DNA of 64,000 nucleotides from Solirubrobacter soli DSM 22325 (GCF_000423665.1 NZ_KE384070.1:408669-472668); one strand, 5' to 3'. Shown: positions 1-8,968, counted from the stretch's first letter. Numbers and translations are program-made. Notes: generated by a model from the letters alone, not told the origin.

Positions 1-1446
1 GAGGATGTCGTCGCCCCACTTGGTGATGAACGCGGCGACGTCCATGTTGAGCATCGCGGTGGGGAGGAAGACCTGCGCGTCCGCGAGCCAGCCGAGCCGC
101 TCGTCGCGTTGCGGGCAGTCGGTCGGCACCGAGAGGAAGTTGCCGCGCTGGCCCCAGCGGATGTTGCGCCAGAGCTGGTTGACGAGCTCGTCCGAGCACT
201 CGAACGAGCCCGCCGCCGGCGTGTCGGATCCGACGACGCGACCGGTCAGCGAGAACTCGTCCACGCCCGTGACCTCCACGTAGCGGAACCCGTGGAACGT
301 GAAGCGCGGCTCCCACTCCTCGACGCCCTCCCCGGACAACACGTACGTGTCGAGCTGGCGAGCGCCCCGCAGATTGGCCACGTACAGCGAGCCGTCGGCC
401 TCCAGCGCCTCGGCGAAGCGCAGCTGCACCCGCGTGCCCCGCTCCCCCGAGACCCGCAGCCGCGCCCACCCGACCATGTTCTGCCCGAAGTCGACGATGC
501 GCCCGGTCACGGAGACGGACTCGACGTCCTCGGTCACGCGGATCGGCTGCGCCCGCTCCGGCACCAGCAGGACGTCGTCGAGCGGCCGCGTCAGGACCGG
601 ATGCGCCCGCCCGAGGCCGCGCCGCGCGTCGTGGCGCTCGCCCATCAGCAGGTCCGAGTAGACGATCGGCCCCGTACACGCCGTCCACGCGGAATCGGAT
701 GCGATCACGCACGACGCGCCGTCCGCGTACTCGACGTGCAGCTCGCACAGCAGCTCCGGCTCGGCCCCGTAGTGGTTGCCCGGCCGGCGCGCGTCGAAGC
801 CCACGAACCCCGCGTACCAGCCATCGCCGAGCACTGCCTCCAAGGCGTTCGAGCCCGGCCGCACCAGCCCCGTCACGTCATACGTCGCGTACTCGATCCG
901 CTTCCGATAGTCGGTCCACCCGGGCGCGAGCACCGCGTCACCCACCCGCGCTCCGTTCACGGAGAGCTCGAACACGCCGCGCGCGGTCGCATAGACCACA
1001 GCCCGCCGCACCGCCCCGCTCAGCACGAACTCCCGCCGCAAGTAGGGACACGGCGTCAGCCGCCGCATCATCGGATCGGACTCGTCGAGCTCCTCGTCGG
1101 TACCGGGGACCGGCATCGCCGGATCGTGCGTCCGGTCCCGCAGGATCCACTGAGCCGTCCACGCAGGCCCCGTCCGGAACCGCGCCGGAGCGCTCACCGA
1201 CGAGACAGGGCCGTCCCACACCTCGACGGTCCAGGTGAACTCGCCGCACGGAGGCAGCGAAGGCCCTCCGTACACGACATCCACCGTGTTCGAGGACTCC
1301 ACCCGCCCGCTGTCCCACAGCCCGTCGACGCGGACCCGGTACGCCGTCTGGAACGCACCGCCCTCGCACCGCCAGCTCAAGCGCGGTGGACCATCGATGC
1401 AAGGAGTGTCGGTGCGGTGCTCGCACCGGAGGTCGACAGCAAGCAC
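1..1446 (-). CDS. Alpha-L-rhamnosidase, GH78 (3' end beyond the left edge)
   Basis: Glycoside hydrolase releasing terminal alpha-L-rhamnose from plant glycans or glycosides. Read on the minus strand, the frame is open for 482 codons up to the window edge. It shows an N-terminal fibronectin-like part (LSWRCEGGAFQTAYRVRVDG), the Bac_rhamnosid_N domain (near residues 140-310), the concanavalin-like domain (VDFGQNMVGWARLRVSGE) and the start of the (alpha/alpha)6 catalytic domain with TDCPQRDERLGWLADAQ, the GH78 hallmark carrying catalytic acids (about residues 440-460). The GTG start at 1446 is the first start after an in-frame stop and overlaps nothing. The rest of the catalytic domain lies outside the window. 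The rhamnose operon about 17 kb away would consume the product. Family assignment is secure from the motifs; substrate is inferred. Confidence 0.93.
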   Translation of the reverse strand, partial: MLAVDLRCEHRTDTPCIDGPPRLSWRCEGGAFQTAYRVRVDGLWDSGRVESSNTVDVVYGGPSLPPCGEFTWTVEVWDGPVSSVSAPARFRTGPAWTAQWILRDRTHDPAMPVPGTDEELDESDPMMRRLTPCPYLRREFVLSGAVRRAVVYATARGVFELSVNGARVGDAVLAPGWTDYRKRIEYATYDVTGLVRPGSNALEAVLGDGWYAGFVGFDARRPGNHYGAEPELLCELHVEYADGASCVIASDSAWTACTGPIVYSDLLMGERHDARRGLGRAHPVLTRPLDDVLLVPERAQPIRVTEDVESVSVTGRIVDFGQNMVGWARLRVSGERGTRVQLRFAEALEADGSLYVANLRGARQLDTYVLSGEGVEEWEPRFTFHGFRYVEVTGVDEFSLTGRVVGSDTPAAGSFECSDELVNQLWRNIRWGQRGNFLSVPTDCPQRDERLGWLADAQVFLPTAMLNMDVAAFITKWGDDIL

Positions 1447-1447
1447 G

Positions 1448-1525
1448 TCAGCCCTTCAGTCCGCTGGCAAAGCTCTTGATCATGTACCGCAGGAAGCCCA
1501 TGTACAGGAAGATCGTGAACCGCAC
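1448..1525 (-). pseudogene. C-terminal remnant of a sugar ABC transporter permease
   Basis: Twenty-five codons, beginning VRFTIFLYMGFLRYM and ending KSFASGLKG, stop 2 nt before the rhamnosidase start. The ending resembles the conserved C-terminus of MalG-type sugar permeases, where a basic/aromatic stretch is followed by a terminal G-x-KG. No membrane domains precede it: the same frame has a TAG at 1553-1555, preceded by an unrelated-looking end (ADPWNLYTEDAKK). A deletion that removed most of a transporter and left its tail in front of the rhamnosidase would explain this. The fragment is short, so a chance reading frame remains possible. Confidence 0.4.
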
Positions 1526-1631
1526 CCTGCAGGCCAGGCGTCCAGGGAATCCCTACTTCTTGGCGTCTTCGGTGTAGAGGTTCCAAGGATCGGCCAACGG
1601 CGCGCCAAGGCGCAACCGATTGGCTGGTGGC

Positions 1632-2978
1632 GTGAACATCAGAACGCTCCTTGGACTGGCCGTCACGGCCGCCGTCGCGGGCCTCGCGGCGACGGCCTCG
1701 GTGTCGATGGCCTCCGTGAACCTCCCGCGCGACTGGGATCCGGCCACCGTCGCGGTCAACCGCGACCCGGCGAACACCTTCCTGCTGCGCCCCGGCCAGA
1801 TCGTCGCGGGCCCGGGCGACGCGCAGGACGTTCAGCGGCTGCTGCCCGACTGGCGCCAGGACGACCAGCACCCGTTCGGCCTGACGCTGTTCACCCGGAC
1901 CCCGCAGAACCCCGCGGATCCGGCCAAGGAGATCCTCGCCGCGCTCGCGCGCGTGCGCAAGGGCACGGCGGGCCGCCCCCAGGGCTCCGCCCGCGTCGCG
2001 CCCAACTACGTGTTCGTCGGCGAGTCCGTCGGCGGCGCCGCCGATGCGATCAACTTCTCCGGTGAGCCGCGCGTCCAGGGCGGGCCCGGCTCGACCGCCC
2101 GCGTGGCCAAGCTCCCCGCCGCGCTGCCGCTGCGCACGACCCAGGCCGGCGACGGCCAGGGCGTCAAGATCGCCGTCCTCGACACCGGGATGTTCGACCA
2201 CGCCTGGCTCACGAGCGTCCAGCGGGCGCCCAACAGCACGGATGTCTGGGACGCCGACCACGACGGCTACGGCGACGCCGAGTCCGGCCATGGGACGTTC
2301 ATCGCCGGCCTGATCCGCCAGGTCGCGCCCGCGACGTCGGTCTACGAGGTCAAGGTGCTCGACTCGCACGGGATCGGCGACGACTTCACGGTCGCCAAGG
2401 CGATGGGCCAACTTCCCGCGGACACCGACATCATCAACCTCTCGCTCGGCGGCTACACCGACAAGGACGCGCCGCCGCTGGCGATCGCGCAGGCCATGCA
2501 GGCGTTCGGCAAGAGCCGCGTCGTCGTGGCCGCCGCCGGCAACGACAACTCCTCGCGCCCGTTCTGGCCGGCCGCGTTCGAGCCGGTGCTGGCCGTCGGC
2601 GCCGACGAGGTCGACGCGGGCAAGTGGACGCGCGCCGACTACAGCAACTACGGCCCGTGGGTCGACGCGGTCGCCCGCGGCTCGAACCTGCAGTCCACGT
2701 TCGCCCGCGCCAAGACCAAGCTCGCGCTCGGCGAGCTCCCCGACCCGCTGGACCCGATCATCGCCTTCAACGGCTGGGCCTCCTGGGACGGCACCTCGTT
2801 CGCGACGCCGATCGCGGCCGCGCTGATCGCCCGCACGATGACCCGCGTAGGCATCGGCTCGCCGCTGACGGGCGAGGCGAAGCTGCTCGCCGGCGCGCCC
2901 GCGGGAACGCAGGCCGACTCCCCGAACGCCGTCCTGCTCGACGAGCTCGAAGGGCTTTCAGACCCGAACGACGCCTAA
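1632..2978 (+). CDS. Secreted subtilisin-like serine protease (S8)
   Basis: Extracellular endopeptidase of the subtilase family. An N-terminal signal peptide (VNIRTLLGLAVTAAVAGLAA) is followed by a propeptide-like stretch of about 150 residues and the catalytic domain. The triad is visible: Asp184 in VLDTGMF, His220 in SGHGTF and Ser389 in WDGTSFATP, with the oxyanion Asn in AAAGNDNS. I prefer GTG 1632 because it places a short basic N-region directly before the hydrophobic core; TTG 1620 would add four residues. Length (448 aa) is normal for a single-domain S8 enzyme. The next gene follows after 34 nt on the same strand. The physiological substrate is unknown. Confidence 0.92.
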   Translation: MNIRTLLGLAVTAAVAGLAATASVSMASVNLPRDWDPATVAVNRDPANTFLLRPGQIVAGPGDAQDVQRLLPDWRQDDQHPFGLTLFTRTPQNPADPAKEILAALARVRKGTAGRPQGSARVAPNYVFVGESVGGAADAINFSGEPRVQGGPGSTARVAKLPAALPLRTTQAGDGQGVKIAVLDTGMFDHAWLTSVQRAPNSTDVWDADHDGYGDAESGHGTFIAGLIRQVAPATSVYEVKVLDSHGIGDDFTVAKAMGQLPADTDIINLSLGGYTDKDAPPLAIAQAMQAFGKSRVVVAAAGNDNSSRPFWPAAFEPVLAVGADEVDAGKWTRADYSNYGPWVDAVARGSNLQSTFARAKTKLALGELPDPLDPIIAFNGWASWDGTSFATPIAAALIARTMTRVGIGSPLTGEAKLLAGAPAGTQADSPNAVLLDELEGLSDPNDA

Positions 2979-3012
2979 ACACTGGGCCGGTGCCGCCGAT
3001 GAACGGGGCACC

Positions 3013-5337
3013 ATGGCCACACCCGAGATCTCACCGCTGACCGGCAACGAGGTCGAGTGCCCGCGCTGCGGCACGGTGGCCGTCAACAGCGACTTCTGCT
3101 CGTGCGGTGAGTATCTCGGCTGGGATCTGCCCAGCCTCCCACCCGAGGCGCCGGAGCCCGGACCGGCCTCCTACCGGCCGCCGGCGCCGCCGGAACAGGC
3201 GCGCGAGACCACCCTGCTCGGGTTGCGCGACCCAGCGCGCGAGGACGTCCCCGGCGCCCCCGTCTCGGTCTCGGTCGTCCCCGGCGACGGCGTGACGGTG
3301 ATCGCCACCGTCCGCAACCAGAGCCAGATCGTCGACACGTTCGACGTCCGGATCGAAGGCCTTCCCGACGACTGGTGGACCGTCTCGCCCGGGGCCGTCT
3401 TCCTGAACCCGTGGGGGACGTCGGGCGCCTACGAGCAGGAGGTGCTCCTGCGCCTGCACCCGCCGCAGACGCCGGCGTCGGTGGCGAAGGCGTGGCCGCT
3501 GACCGTGATCGTCCGCTCGCGCTCCATCGGCGCCGACGTCGCGTGGGTGGCGGCGACGCTGACCGTCCTGCCGTTCCAGAGCACCGTGATGCACGCCGCC
3601 CCGGAACGCCGCCGCGGGCGCCGGCAGGCAGAGTTCGAAGTGGTCGTCGAGAACCACGGCAACAGCCCGCTGGAGATCGTCGTCGCCGCCGGCGACACCG
3701 AGGCGCGCTGCCCGGTCGGCGTCTACCCGGAACGCACGCTGGTGCCGGTCGACCAGGCCGCGACCTCGGTCGTCACGGTCGCCGTGCCGCGCCCCCTGAT
3801 CTTCGGCCGCCCCGTCGACCATCGCATCGAGATCATCCACCGCGCGACCGGCGTCGAGTCCGACCCGGTGCCGCAGCGGGTGACCTTCCGCCAGAAGCCC
3901 TGGCTGCCCTGGTGGGTGCCGCCGGTGCTCGCGCTGCTGGCGGCGTTCGTCGCCGCGGTCCTGCTGCTGCGCCGCGACCCGGAGGTCCCCAAGCTCGCCG
4001 GCAACACGGTCGACGAGGCGCTCGTGGTGCTCAAGAAGGCCCACCTGAAGCTCGGCGACACGAAGTACGACACCGCCCCCAAGGACGCGGACGTCGGCAC
4101 GATCATCGCCCAGCAGCCCGCGGCGGGCGACAACGTCGACAAGGGCGAGCCGGTGAACATCACGCTCGCCGCCCCGGCCAAGACCGCGGCGGTTCCGCCG
4201 GTGAACGGCAAGACCCTCGCCGACGCCGCGACCGCCCTCACCGGCGCCCATTTCGGCTACAGCCCACAGCCCGCGAGCGCGGGGAACGACTGGGTCGTCA
4301 TCCGCCAGGATCCGACCCCCGGGACCAAGCTCGCGCTCGGGCAGCAGGTGACGCTCGCCGTCGCGCAGCCCACGCCCACCGCGACGCCCACGCCGACCGC
4401 GACGCCGAAGCCCAAGGCGACCGCCACCGCGACGCCCACCGCCACGGCCGCCGCGAAGGCGTCGAAGGCGTCGAAGGCTGCCAAGGCCGGTGGCGCGGCG
4501 GCAGCGTCCTCGAAGGTGACCGCCAAGGCGGCCTCGCGCCCCAGCCTGCCCGAGGACCTCGTCTTCGCCGGGGCGACCACCGGCCAGCTCTACCGCTGGG
4601 CGCACGGCGACCCCAAGGCCGCGTTGTTGACCTCGCCGAAGTACCGCTTCGAGACGCCCACCAAGGTCGACAACGGCTTCGTCGCCGTGGAGGTCACCGG
4701 CGCCGCGCGCCAGCTCGTGCAGATCTCCGCCGACGGCAAGACCGTCGCGGCGATCGCGGCCGGGGACTATCACCGCCCGGTCTACTCGTCCGCCCGCGGC
4801 CTGCTCGCGGTGATCGCGGCCGACGGCGACGGCGACGCGGGCTCGCTCTGCACGCTCGAGCCGCAGGATTCCGGCCCGCCCGCGTGCGCCGCCGGCCGGC
4901 GCCTCGGCCGGCCCGCGTGGGCGCCGAACGGGCGCTCGCTGGTGGCGCTCGCCGCGGGCCGCGGCGGGAGCTACGACCAGGTGCTCAACTACACGGCCAG
5001 CGGCGGTGACCCCGACGGCTGGGAGCCTGCGCCCGGCTACCGCGCGCCCGGCATCCAGTCGGCGGTGTGGGTCGGCAACGACCGCGTCGCGGTGCTGCTC
5101 GGCGGAGCGCAGGCGCACCTGCGGCTGCTCGCCCTCCAGCCCGACGGTGGCTTCAAGGACGTCGAGGACTTCCCCTCGCTGACCGGCTGCGAGCTCGCCG
5201 CCGCGGGGCGCTACGTCGTGCTGCGGCGCGGCGACTGCGTGAGCGGCGACGGGGCGATGATCCTGCTCGACGTGGACCGCGCCCAGCCGCGGCTGCGCGG
5301 CTTGACCAGTGGCGTGAACCCCGCCTGGGCGGGGTGA
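3013..5337 (+). CDS. Zinc-ribbon / PASTA / beta-propeller membrane protein
   Basis: 774 residues with an unusual domain chain. An N-terminal zinc ribbon (Cys16, Cys19, Cys29, Cys31) is followed by a proline-rich linker and two immunoglobulin-like segments resembling NEW3/CARDB-type beta domains (about 75-285). One transmembrane helix follows (about 298-320, VPPVLALLAAFVAAVLLL), then two PASTA repeats (about 326-390 and 395-457), a Thr/Pro/Ala/Lys linker and a C-terminal WD40-like propeller (about 516-774). PASTA domains usually sit outside the membrane and bind cell-wall fragments or beta-lactams, so the propeller should be extracytoplasmic and the zinc ribbon cytoplasmic. There is no kinase domain. 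The biological role is unknown; domain calls are from sequence patterns only. Confidence 0.8.
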   Translation: MATPEISPLTGNEVECPRCGTVAVNSDFCSCGEYLGWDLPSLPPEAPEPGPASYRPPAPPEQARETTLLGLRDPAREDVPGAPVSVSVVPGDGVTVIATVRNQSQIVDTFDVRIEGLPDDWWTVSPGAVFLNPWGTSGAYEQEVLLRLHPPQTPASVAKAWPLTVIVRSRSIGADVAWVAATLTVLPFQSTVMHAAPERRRGRRQAEFEVVVENHGNSPLEIVVAAGDTEARCPVGVYPERTLVPVDQAATSVVTVAVPRPLIFGRPVDHRIEIIHRATGVESDPVPQRVTFRQKPWLPWWVPPVLALLAAFVAAVLLLRRDPEVPKLAGNTVDEALVVLKKAHLKLGDTKYDTAPKDADVGTIIAQQPAAGDNVDKGEPVNITLAAPAKTAAVPPVNGKTLADAATALTGAHFGYSPQPASAGNDWVVIRQDPTPGTKLALGQQVTLAVAQPTPTATPTPTATPKPKATATATPTATAAAKASKASKAAKAGGAAAASSKVTAKAASRPSLPEDLVFAGATTGQLYRWAHGDPKAALLTSPKYRFETPTKVDNGFVAVEVTGAARQLVQISADGKTVAAIAAGDYHRPVYSSARGLLAVIAADGDGDAGSLCTLEPQDSGPPACAAGRRLGRPAWAPNGRSLVALAAGRGGSYDQVLNYTASGGDPDGWEPAPGYRAPGIQSAVWVGNDRVAVLLGGAQAHLRLLALQPDGGFKDVEDFPSLTGCELAAAGRYVVLRRGDCVSGDGAMILLDVDRAQPRLRGLTSGVNPAWAG

Positions 5338-5355
5338 GGGGTCACCCCCTCACCC
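5332..5355. terminator. Hairpin between convergent genes
   Basis: Perfect 10-bp inverted repeat GGGTGAGGGG (5332-5341) / CCCCTCACCC (5346-5355) with a 4-nt loop. It covers the stop codon of the PASTA gene and lies just before the end of the oppositely oriented protease gene. There is no T-tract, as is common in such GC-rich genomes. The position suits a bidirectional terminator. Confidence 0.55.
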
Positions 5356-5367
5356 TCAGGTTGAGCC

Positions 5368-6510
5368 TCAGGTCGCGATCGACACGCCCATCGCGGACGA
5401 GATGCGGCCCCACGGCTCGGCGTAGCTCGTCACGCCGTCACCGGCGATGACCGCGGCGCGCGCGAAGGCCTGGCCGGTGCCGGACGGCAGGTAGAACGAG
5501 CCGCCGGAGTCGCCGGGGCGCGCCGGGCCGCCGACGTACTCGACCACCGGCCACTTGCAGCCGGTGCCCGTGCAGACGATCGCGCCGGTGCTGTTGACGT
5601 GCTGGCCGCACTGCTCGCCGCTGGTCTGGCCGCTCGAGCAGTAGCCGGTGAAGCCGGCGACGGGGTTGCCGGCGCCGATGATGCCGCGCGAGGAGGTGCT
5701 GAAGACGCCGCCGGTGTACACGCGCGGGGCGTAGGAGGAGCCGCCGATCAGCTCCATGTCACGGTTGTCCCAGAAGAAGATCGAGCCGAGCGTGCCGCGC
5801 TGGGCGACGGTGCCGAAGAACGTGCCGGTGGGGGTGCGGACGGTGGAGCCGACCGACCAGCAGTGCGCGGCAGTGGTCATGAAACGGGTGCCGTTCGGCT
5901 TCTTGACGGTGAAGCCGGCCGAGCAGGTGCCGCCGCCGCTCGTGATGGCGGCGCCGCCCCAGAACGACGGGATGTCGTCGCGGCGATTGAACAGGTCGCC
6001 GAGCGGCTTGCTCTGCTCGAGCTGGATCTCCGGGTGCGCCTTGACGAGGCCCTCGGTGACCGAGGCGGGCGCGTCGGTCTTGAGGATCACGCGGCCGGTC
6101 TGCAGATCGAGGTGGCTCGCGTAGCTGAACTTCTGCGCCTCGGGGCTGAAGTCCTGGCCCCCGATGTCCTGGCGGATGCCGTCGGCGGTCTTCTTGGCGA
6201 TCTTCAGCCGCTCGAGCCGATAGGGGACGCCGCCGGCGAGCTTCTCCGCCTCGTCCGGGCCGATCGTGCTGTCCGGCCCGACCACGACCGCCAGCTGGCC
6301 CTTCTCGGAGTCCCAGTAGGAGCCGAGCGCGGTGCCCTGCTCGTCGATCCGGTCGGCCGCCGCGGCGATGTCGCCGTCGACCGCGGGGGCCTTGAGGACC
6401 TCGCGCGGGGCCGGTTTGACGTCATCCGCCGCGGCGGCGGTGGCGACACCGGCGACGAGCGTCAATCCGGTGACGAGGGCGGTTAGGGCGAGGGGAGCGT
6501 TGGGTCGCAT
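5368..6510 (-). CDS. Secreted S1-family (alpha-lytic/streptogrisin-type) protease
   Basis: 380-residue secreted serine endopeptidase. The signal peptide (about residues 1-27, ending TAAAADD) is followed by a prodomain of about 155 residues, as in alpha-lytic protease and streptogrisins, then the mature chymotrypsin-fold domain starting near AAITSGGGTCSAGF. The triad is His216 (TTAAHCW), an Asp in the NRDMEL segment and Ser335 (PGDSGGS). Three cysteine pairs are plausible, including the CSAG/AHC pair typical of this group. The next gene on the same strand (propeller protein) ends 36 nt upstream, so co-transcription is possible. Confidence 0.92.
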   Translation of the reverse strand: MRPNAPLALTALVTGLTLVAGVATAAAADDVKPAPREVLKAPAVDGDIAAAADRIDEQGTALGSYWDSEKGQLAVVVGPDSTIGPDEAEKLAGGVPYRLERLKIAKKTADGIRQDIGGQDFSPEAQKFSYASHLDLQTGRVILKTDAPASVTEGLVKAHPEIQLEQSKPLGDLFNRRDDIPSFWGGAAITSGGGTCSAGFTVKKPNGTRFMTTAAHCWSVGSTVRTPTGTFFGTVAQRGTLGSIFFWDNRDMELIGGSSYAPRVYTGGVFSTSSRGIIGAGNPVAGFTGYCSSGQTSGEQCGQHVNSTGAIVCTGTGCKWPVVEYVGGPARPGDSGGSFYLPSGTGQAFARAAVIAGDGVTSYAEPWGRISSAMGVSIAT

Positions 6511-6546
6511 GCCCCAACCGAGTCGCGACCCTCGCCCTTGATACGT

Positions 6547-7989
6547 CTACTTGACCTTCGTCGAGACCGTGCGGGTGACCGCGTTCCCGGCGGCGTCACG
6601 CGCCTGGACGGTCAGCGTGATCCTGGTGCCGCGCTTGAGGCTGGAGACCTTCAGGGCGATCGTCCGCTTGCCGGCGGCGACGTTCGTGCGGGCCGTCTTG
6701 AGCAGCGTGCGCTTGCCCGACTTGACGGTGATCGCCAGGTCGGCGCGCTCGTCGAGGGTCACGGTCGGGGCGAGCTTGCCGGTGCGGCGGACGGTCTTGA
6801 GCGCCAGCGTGAGCTGCGGGGCCGTGCGGTCGGCCATCGGCGCGGGGGCCGGAGCGGGCGTGGGGGTGGGGGTGGGCGTCGCCTGCGGGACGACCGTCGG
6901 CTCGGGCATGGGGGTCGGGTCCGGGGTGGGGGCGGACTTGCCGTCGCGCCCGGTGCACTTGATCGCGCCGGACCGCAGCGCGTGGTTGCCGTCGCCGCTG
7001 ATGTCGTTGGTGTCGTCGGCGTAGAAGACCGGCTTGAGGTTGTCCACGCACTCCGTGTTCGGGGCGATCGCGAAGCCCTCGTTGTTGAGGTTCGGCATGC
7101 CGGTGGGACGCTCGTAGAGGTGGGTGATCTCGAAGCGGCCGGTCGCGCCGACCTCGAGCGTGGCGGTGCGGCCGTCGCAGGTGTCGTCGCAGACCGCCCA
7201 CAGCTGCTTGGTCTCGGGCTCGTAGGTGAGGTCCATCACCGCCGGGAAGCCGCTGGCGACGGTGGCGACGCGGGTGTACGTGCCCGCCACGCGGTTGAGC
7301 GCGTAGGCGACGATCTGACCGGTCTGCTCGACGCCGACGAAGAACAGGCCCTGGCCGTGGTTGGCGTGCGTGGTCGGGTCGTACTTCTTGCCCGTGGACT
7401 CGTCGACGAAGCCCTTGGCGACCAGGAGGTCGTCCGGGACCCACGTGACCGCTTCCAGGCCCGCGTTCTTGCCCAGGCCGGGCAGGTCGGCGGTCATGTC
7501 GAACTCGTCGGTCGCGGTCAGCGTCATGCCGGCCGCGGTGACGTCATAGCGCAGGACGCCCGGGCGGCTGATCTTCGAGTTGCCGCCGCTGTCATCGCGC
7601 TCGATCGAGACGTAGATGCCGTTCGCGTCGCCGCCGGCCAGCGTCACGCCCTCGGAGTCCGGCACGCCGCCACCGTTCGGGAAGACCAGCGTCTTGCCGT
7701 TGGCCCAACCGTTCGCGGTGTCGGGCGTCCACTTCGTGCCGTTGTAGACGAGGCGGTAGAGCGTCGACGGGCCGTTGCGCACCGCCCACAGGACCGCCGG
7801 GTTGCCCACGCTCGCGGGCTGATACGCCAGGCCGCTGAGGTTCTGGCCGAACACGTTCGTGTCGTCGGCGTTGGCGATCGCCGGGCTGCCCGGCCAGGCG
7901 GCCGGGTCGACCGCGGCCGAGGCGGGCATCGCGGTCGCGAGCAGTGCGCCGGCGGCTGCGAGGGAGGCGAGGAGGGCTCGTGTGTTCAT
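6547..7989 (-). CDS. Secreted beta-propeller protein with C-terminal Ig-like domain
   Basis: Signal peptide MNTRALLASLAAAGALLATA with cleavage near ASAAV, then a propeller-like region of about 330 residues beginning NVFGQNLSGLAYQPAS. This has the look of SdiA-regulated or esterase-like phytase propellers (SGLAY, GVPDSEGVTL, GLEAVTWVPDDLLV, NEGFAIAP). A Pro/Thr linker follows, then a C-terminal beta domain (TAPQLTLALKTVRRTGKLAP to the end). The start at 7989 has GAGAGGG 7 nt upstream; a longer in-frame start at 8052 would hide the signal peptide. Enzymatic activity is not demonstrable from sequence; a secreted phosphatase-like or binding role is possible. Confidence 0.75.
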   Translation of the reverse strand: MNTRALLASLAAAGALLATAMPASAAVDPAAWPGSPAIANADDTNVFGQNLSGLAYQPASVGNPAVLWAVRNGPSTLYRLVYNGTKWTPDTANGWANGKTLVFPNGGGVPDSEGVTLAGGDANGIYVSIERDDSGGNSKISRPGVLRYDVTAAGMTLTATDEFDMTADLPGLGKNAGLEAVTWVPDDLLVAKGFVDESTGKKYDPTTHANHGQGLFFVGVEQTGQIVAYALNRVAGTYTRVATVASGFPAVMDLTYEPETKQLWAVCDDTCDGRTATLEVGATGRFEITHLYERPTGMPNLNNEGFAIAPNTECVDNLKPVFYADDTNDISGDGNHALRSGAIKCTGRDGKSAPTPDPTPMPEPTVVPQATPTPTPTPAPAPAPMADRTAPQLTLALKTVRRTGKLAPTVTLDERADLAITVKSGKRTLLKTARTNVAAGKRTIALKVSSLKRGTRITLTVQARDAAGNAVTRTVSTKVK

Positions 7990-8018
7990 GGGCTGAACCC
8001 TCTCGCCGCCAGGGCGCC

Positions 8019-8067
8019 GTGTCGCGCTCACGCGCGACACTCGGAGTGTCAAGCTCGCGACACTCCG
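8019..8067. promoter_or_regulatory. Two adjacent inverted repeats in a divergent promoter
   Basis: GTGTCGCG (8019-8026) / CGCGACAC (8033-8040), followed at once by CGGAGTGTC (8042-8050) / GACACTCCG (8059-8067). All four arms contain the GTGTC/GACAC core. The array lies between the starts of the propeller gene (minus) and the trypsin-like protease gene (plus), so it probably binds one dimeric regulator at two sites and controls both. Confidence 0.55.
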
Positions 8068-8137
8068 TATAGCTCGTGTGTATGGCGCTCACGTAGCGTC
8101 GCGGCCGGTTCATTCCCCGGCTTGAGTGGAGGTCGAG

Positions 8138-8968
8138 ATGAGGGTCTCGGCAGCAGTGGCGACCGCGCTCGTCATCTCCGCGTGTGGCACCGCGCCCGCG
8201 CTGGCGGTCGACGAAGGCGTCCCGGATCTCGATGCGCATCCGAACGTCGGCCTGATGGGCTTCGACCCCGACGGGCCCGGCCCGGAGCCGACCGTCGCGT
8301 GGTGCACCGGCACCGTCGTGTCCGACCACGTGTTCCTGACGGCAGCGCACTGCCTGATCGACTTCCCGCCGGGGACCGCGTTCGCGGTCACGCTCGTGCC
8401 CGGCTCGCCCCTGAGCCCGGTCTACCGGCCCGGGCGGGTCTTCGACGACTTCCCGTATCCGTTCAGCGTCACGGCGCCGTTCGCGCGCCAGATGGTGACG
8501 CACCCCCGGTTCGGCGGCGATGCCAACCGCGTCCACGACGTCGGCGTGCTCGTCTTCGCGCCCGGGACGTTCGCCGGCGTGACGCCGGTGCGGCTGCCGC
8601 GCCCAGGCGAGTTCGACCGGCGCCTGCACCGCCGCGACTCCGTCGGCCTCGTCGGCTACGGCGCCGACCCGGAGTGGGGTGACGGCGACCCGCCCGTGTT
8701 CATCGCCGAGGGCTACCGCCAACGCGCGTCGGCGCCGTTCGAGACCTTGACACCGACCCAGCTGCAGCTCGACGGCCGCGCCCGTGTCACCGGCCGCGGC
8801 GGCCTCTGCCTCGGCGACAGCGGCTCGCCGCAGTTCTTCGCCGGCGTGCAGCTCTCGCTGCTCTCCGACGTCGACGATGTCAACTGCAACGGCACGATCC
8901 TCGGCCAGCGGCTCGACACGCCCTCAGAGCGCCGGTTCCTGGCCGGCTACATCAACCTCGGTCGCTAG
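8138..8968 (+). CDS. Secreted trypsin-like serine protease (S1)
   Basis: 276 residues from ATG 8138, which has GGAGG 7 nt upstream and starts directly with a signal peptide (MRVSAAVATALVISACGTAPALA). A Cys in VISACGT could be a lipobox, so a lipid-anchored form cannot be excluded. The triad is visible as His in LTAAHCL, Asp in VHDVGVLVF and Ser in LGDSGSPQFF. The GDSGSP form replaces GDSGGP, as in several bacterial S1 homologues. The 3' end overlaps the convergent BTAD regulator gene by 45 bp. Confidence 0.88.
   Translation: MRVSAAVATALVISACGTAPALAVDEGVPDLDAHPNVGLMGFDPDGPGPEPTVAWCTGTVVSDHVFLTAAHCLIDFPPGTAFAVTLVPGSPLSPVYRPGRVFDDFPYPFSVTAPFARQMVTHPRFGGDANRVHDVGVLVFAPGTFAGVTPVRLPRPGEFDRRLHRRDSVGLVGYGADPEWGDGDPPVFIAEGYRQRASAPFETLTPTQLQLDGRARVTGRGGLCLGDSGSPQFFAGVQLSLLSDVDDVNCNGTILGQRLDTPSERRFLAGYINLGR

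Noticed and set aside
1553..1777. 74-codon minus-strand gene ending LYTEDAKK
   Set aside because: Most of it is antisense to the S8 protease signal and propeptide. The last residues may be a gene remnant but cannot be assigned.
3031..5118. 695-codon minus-strand frame
   Set aside because: Antisense shadow of the PASTA gene; the plus-strand frame carries clear zinc-ribbon, membrane and PASTA motifs.
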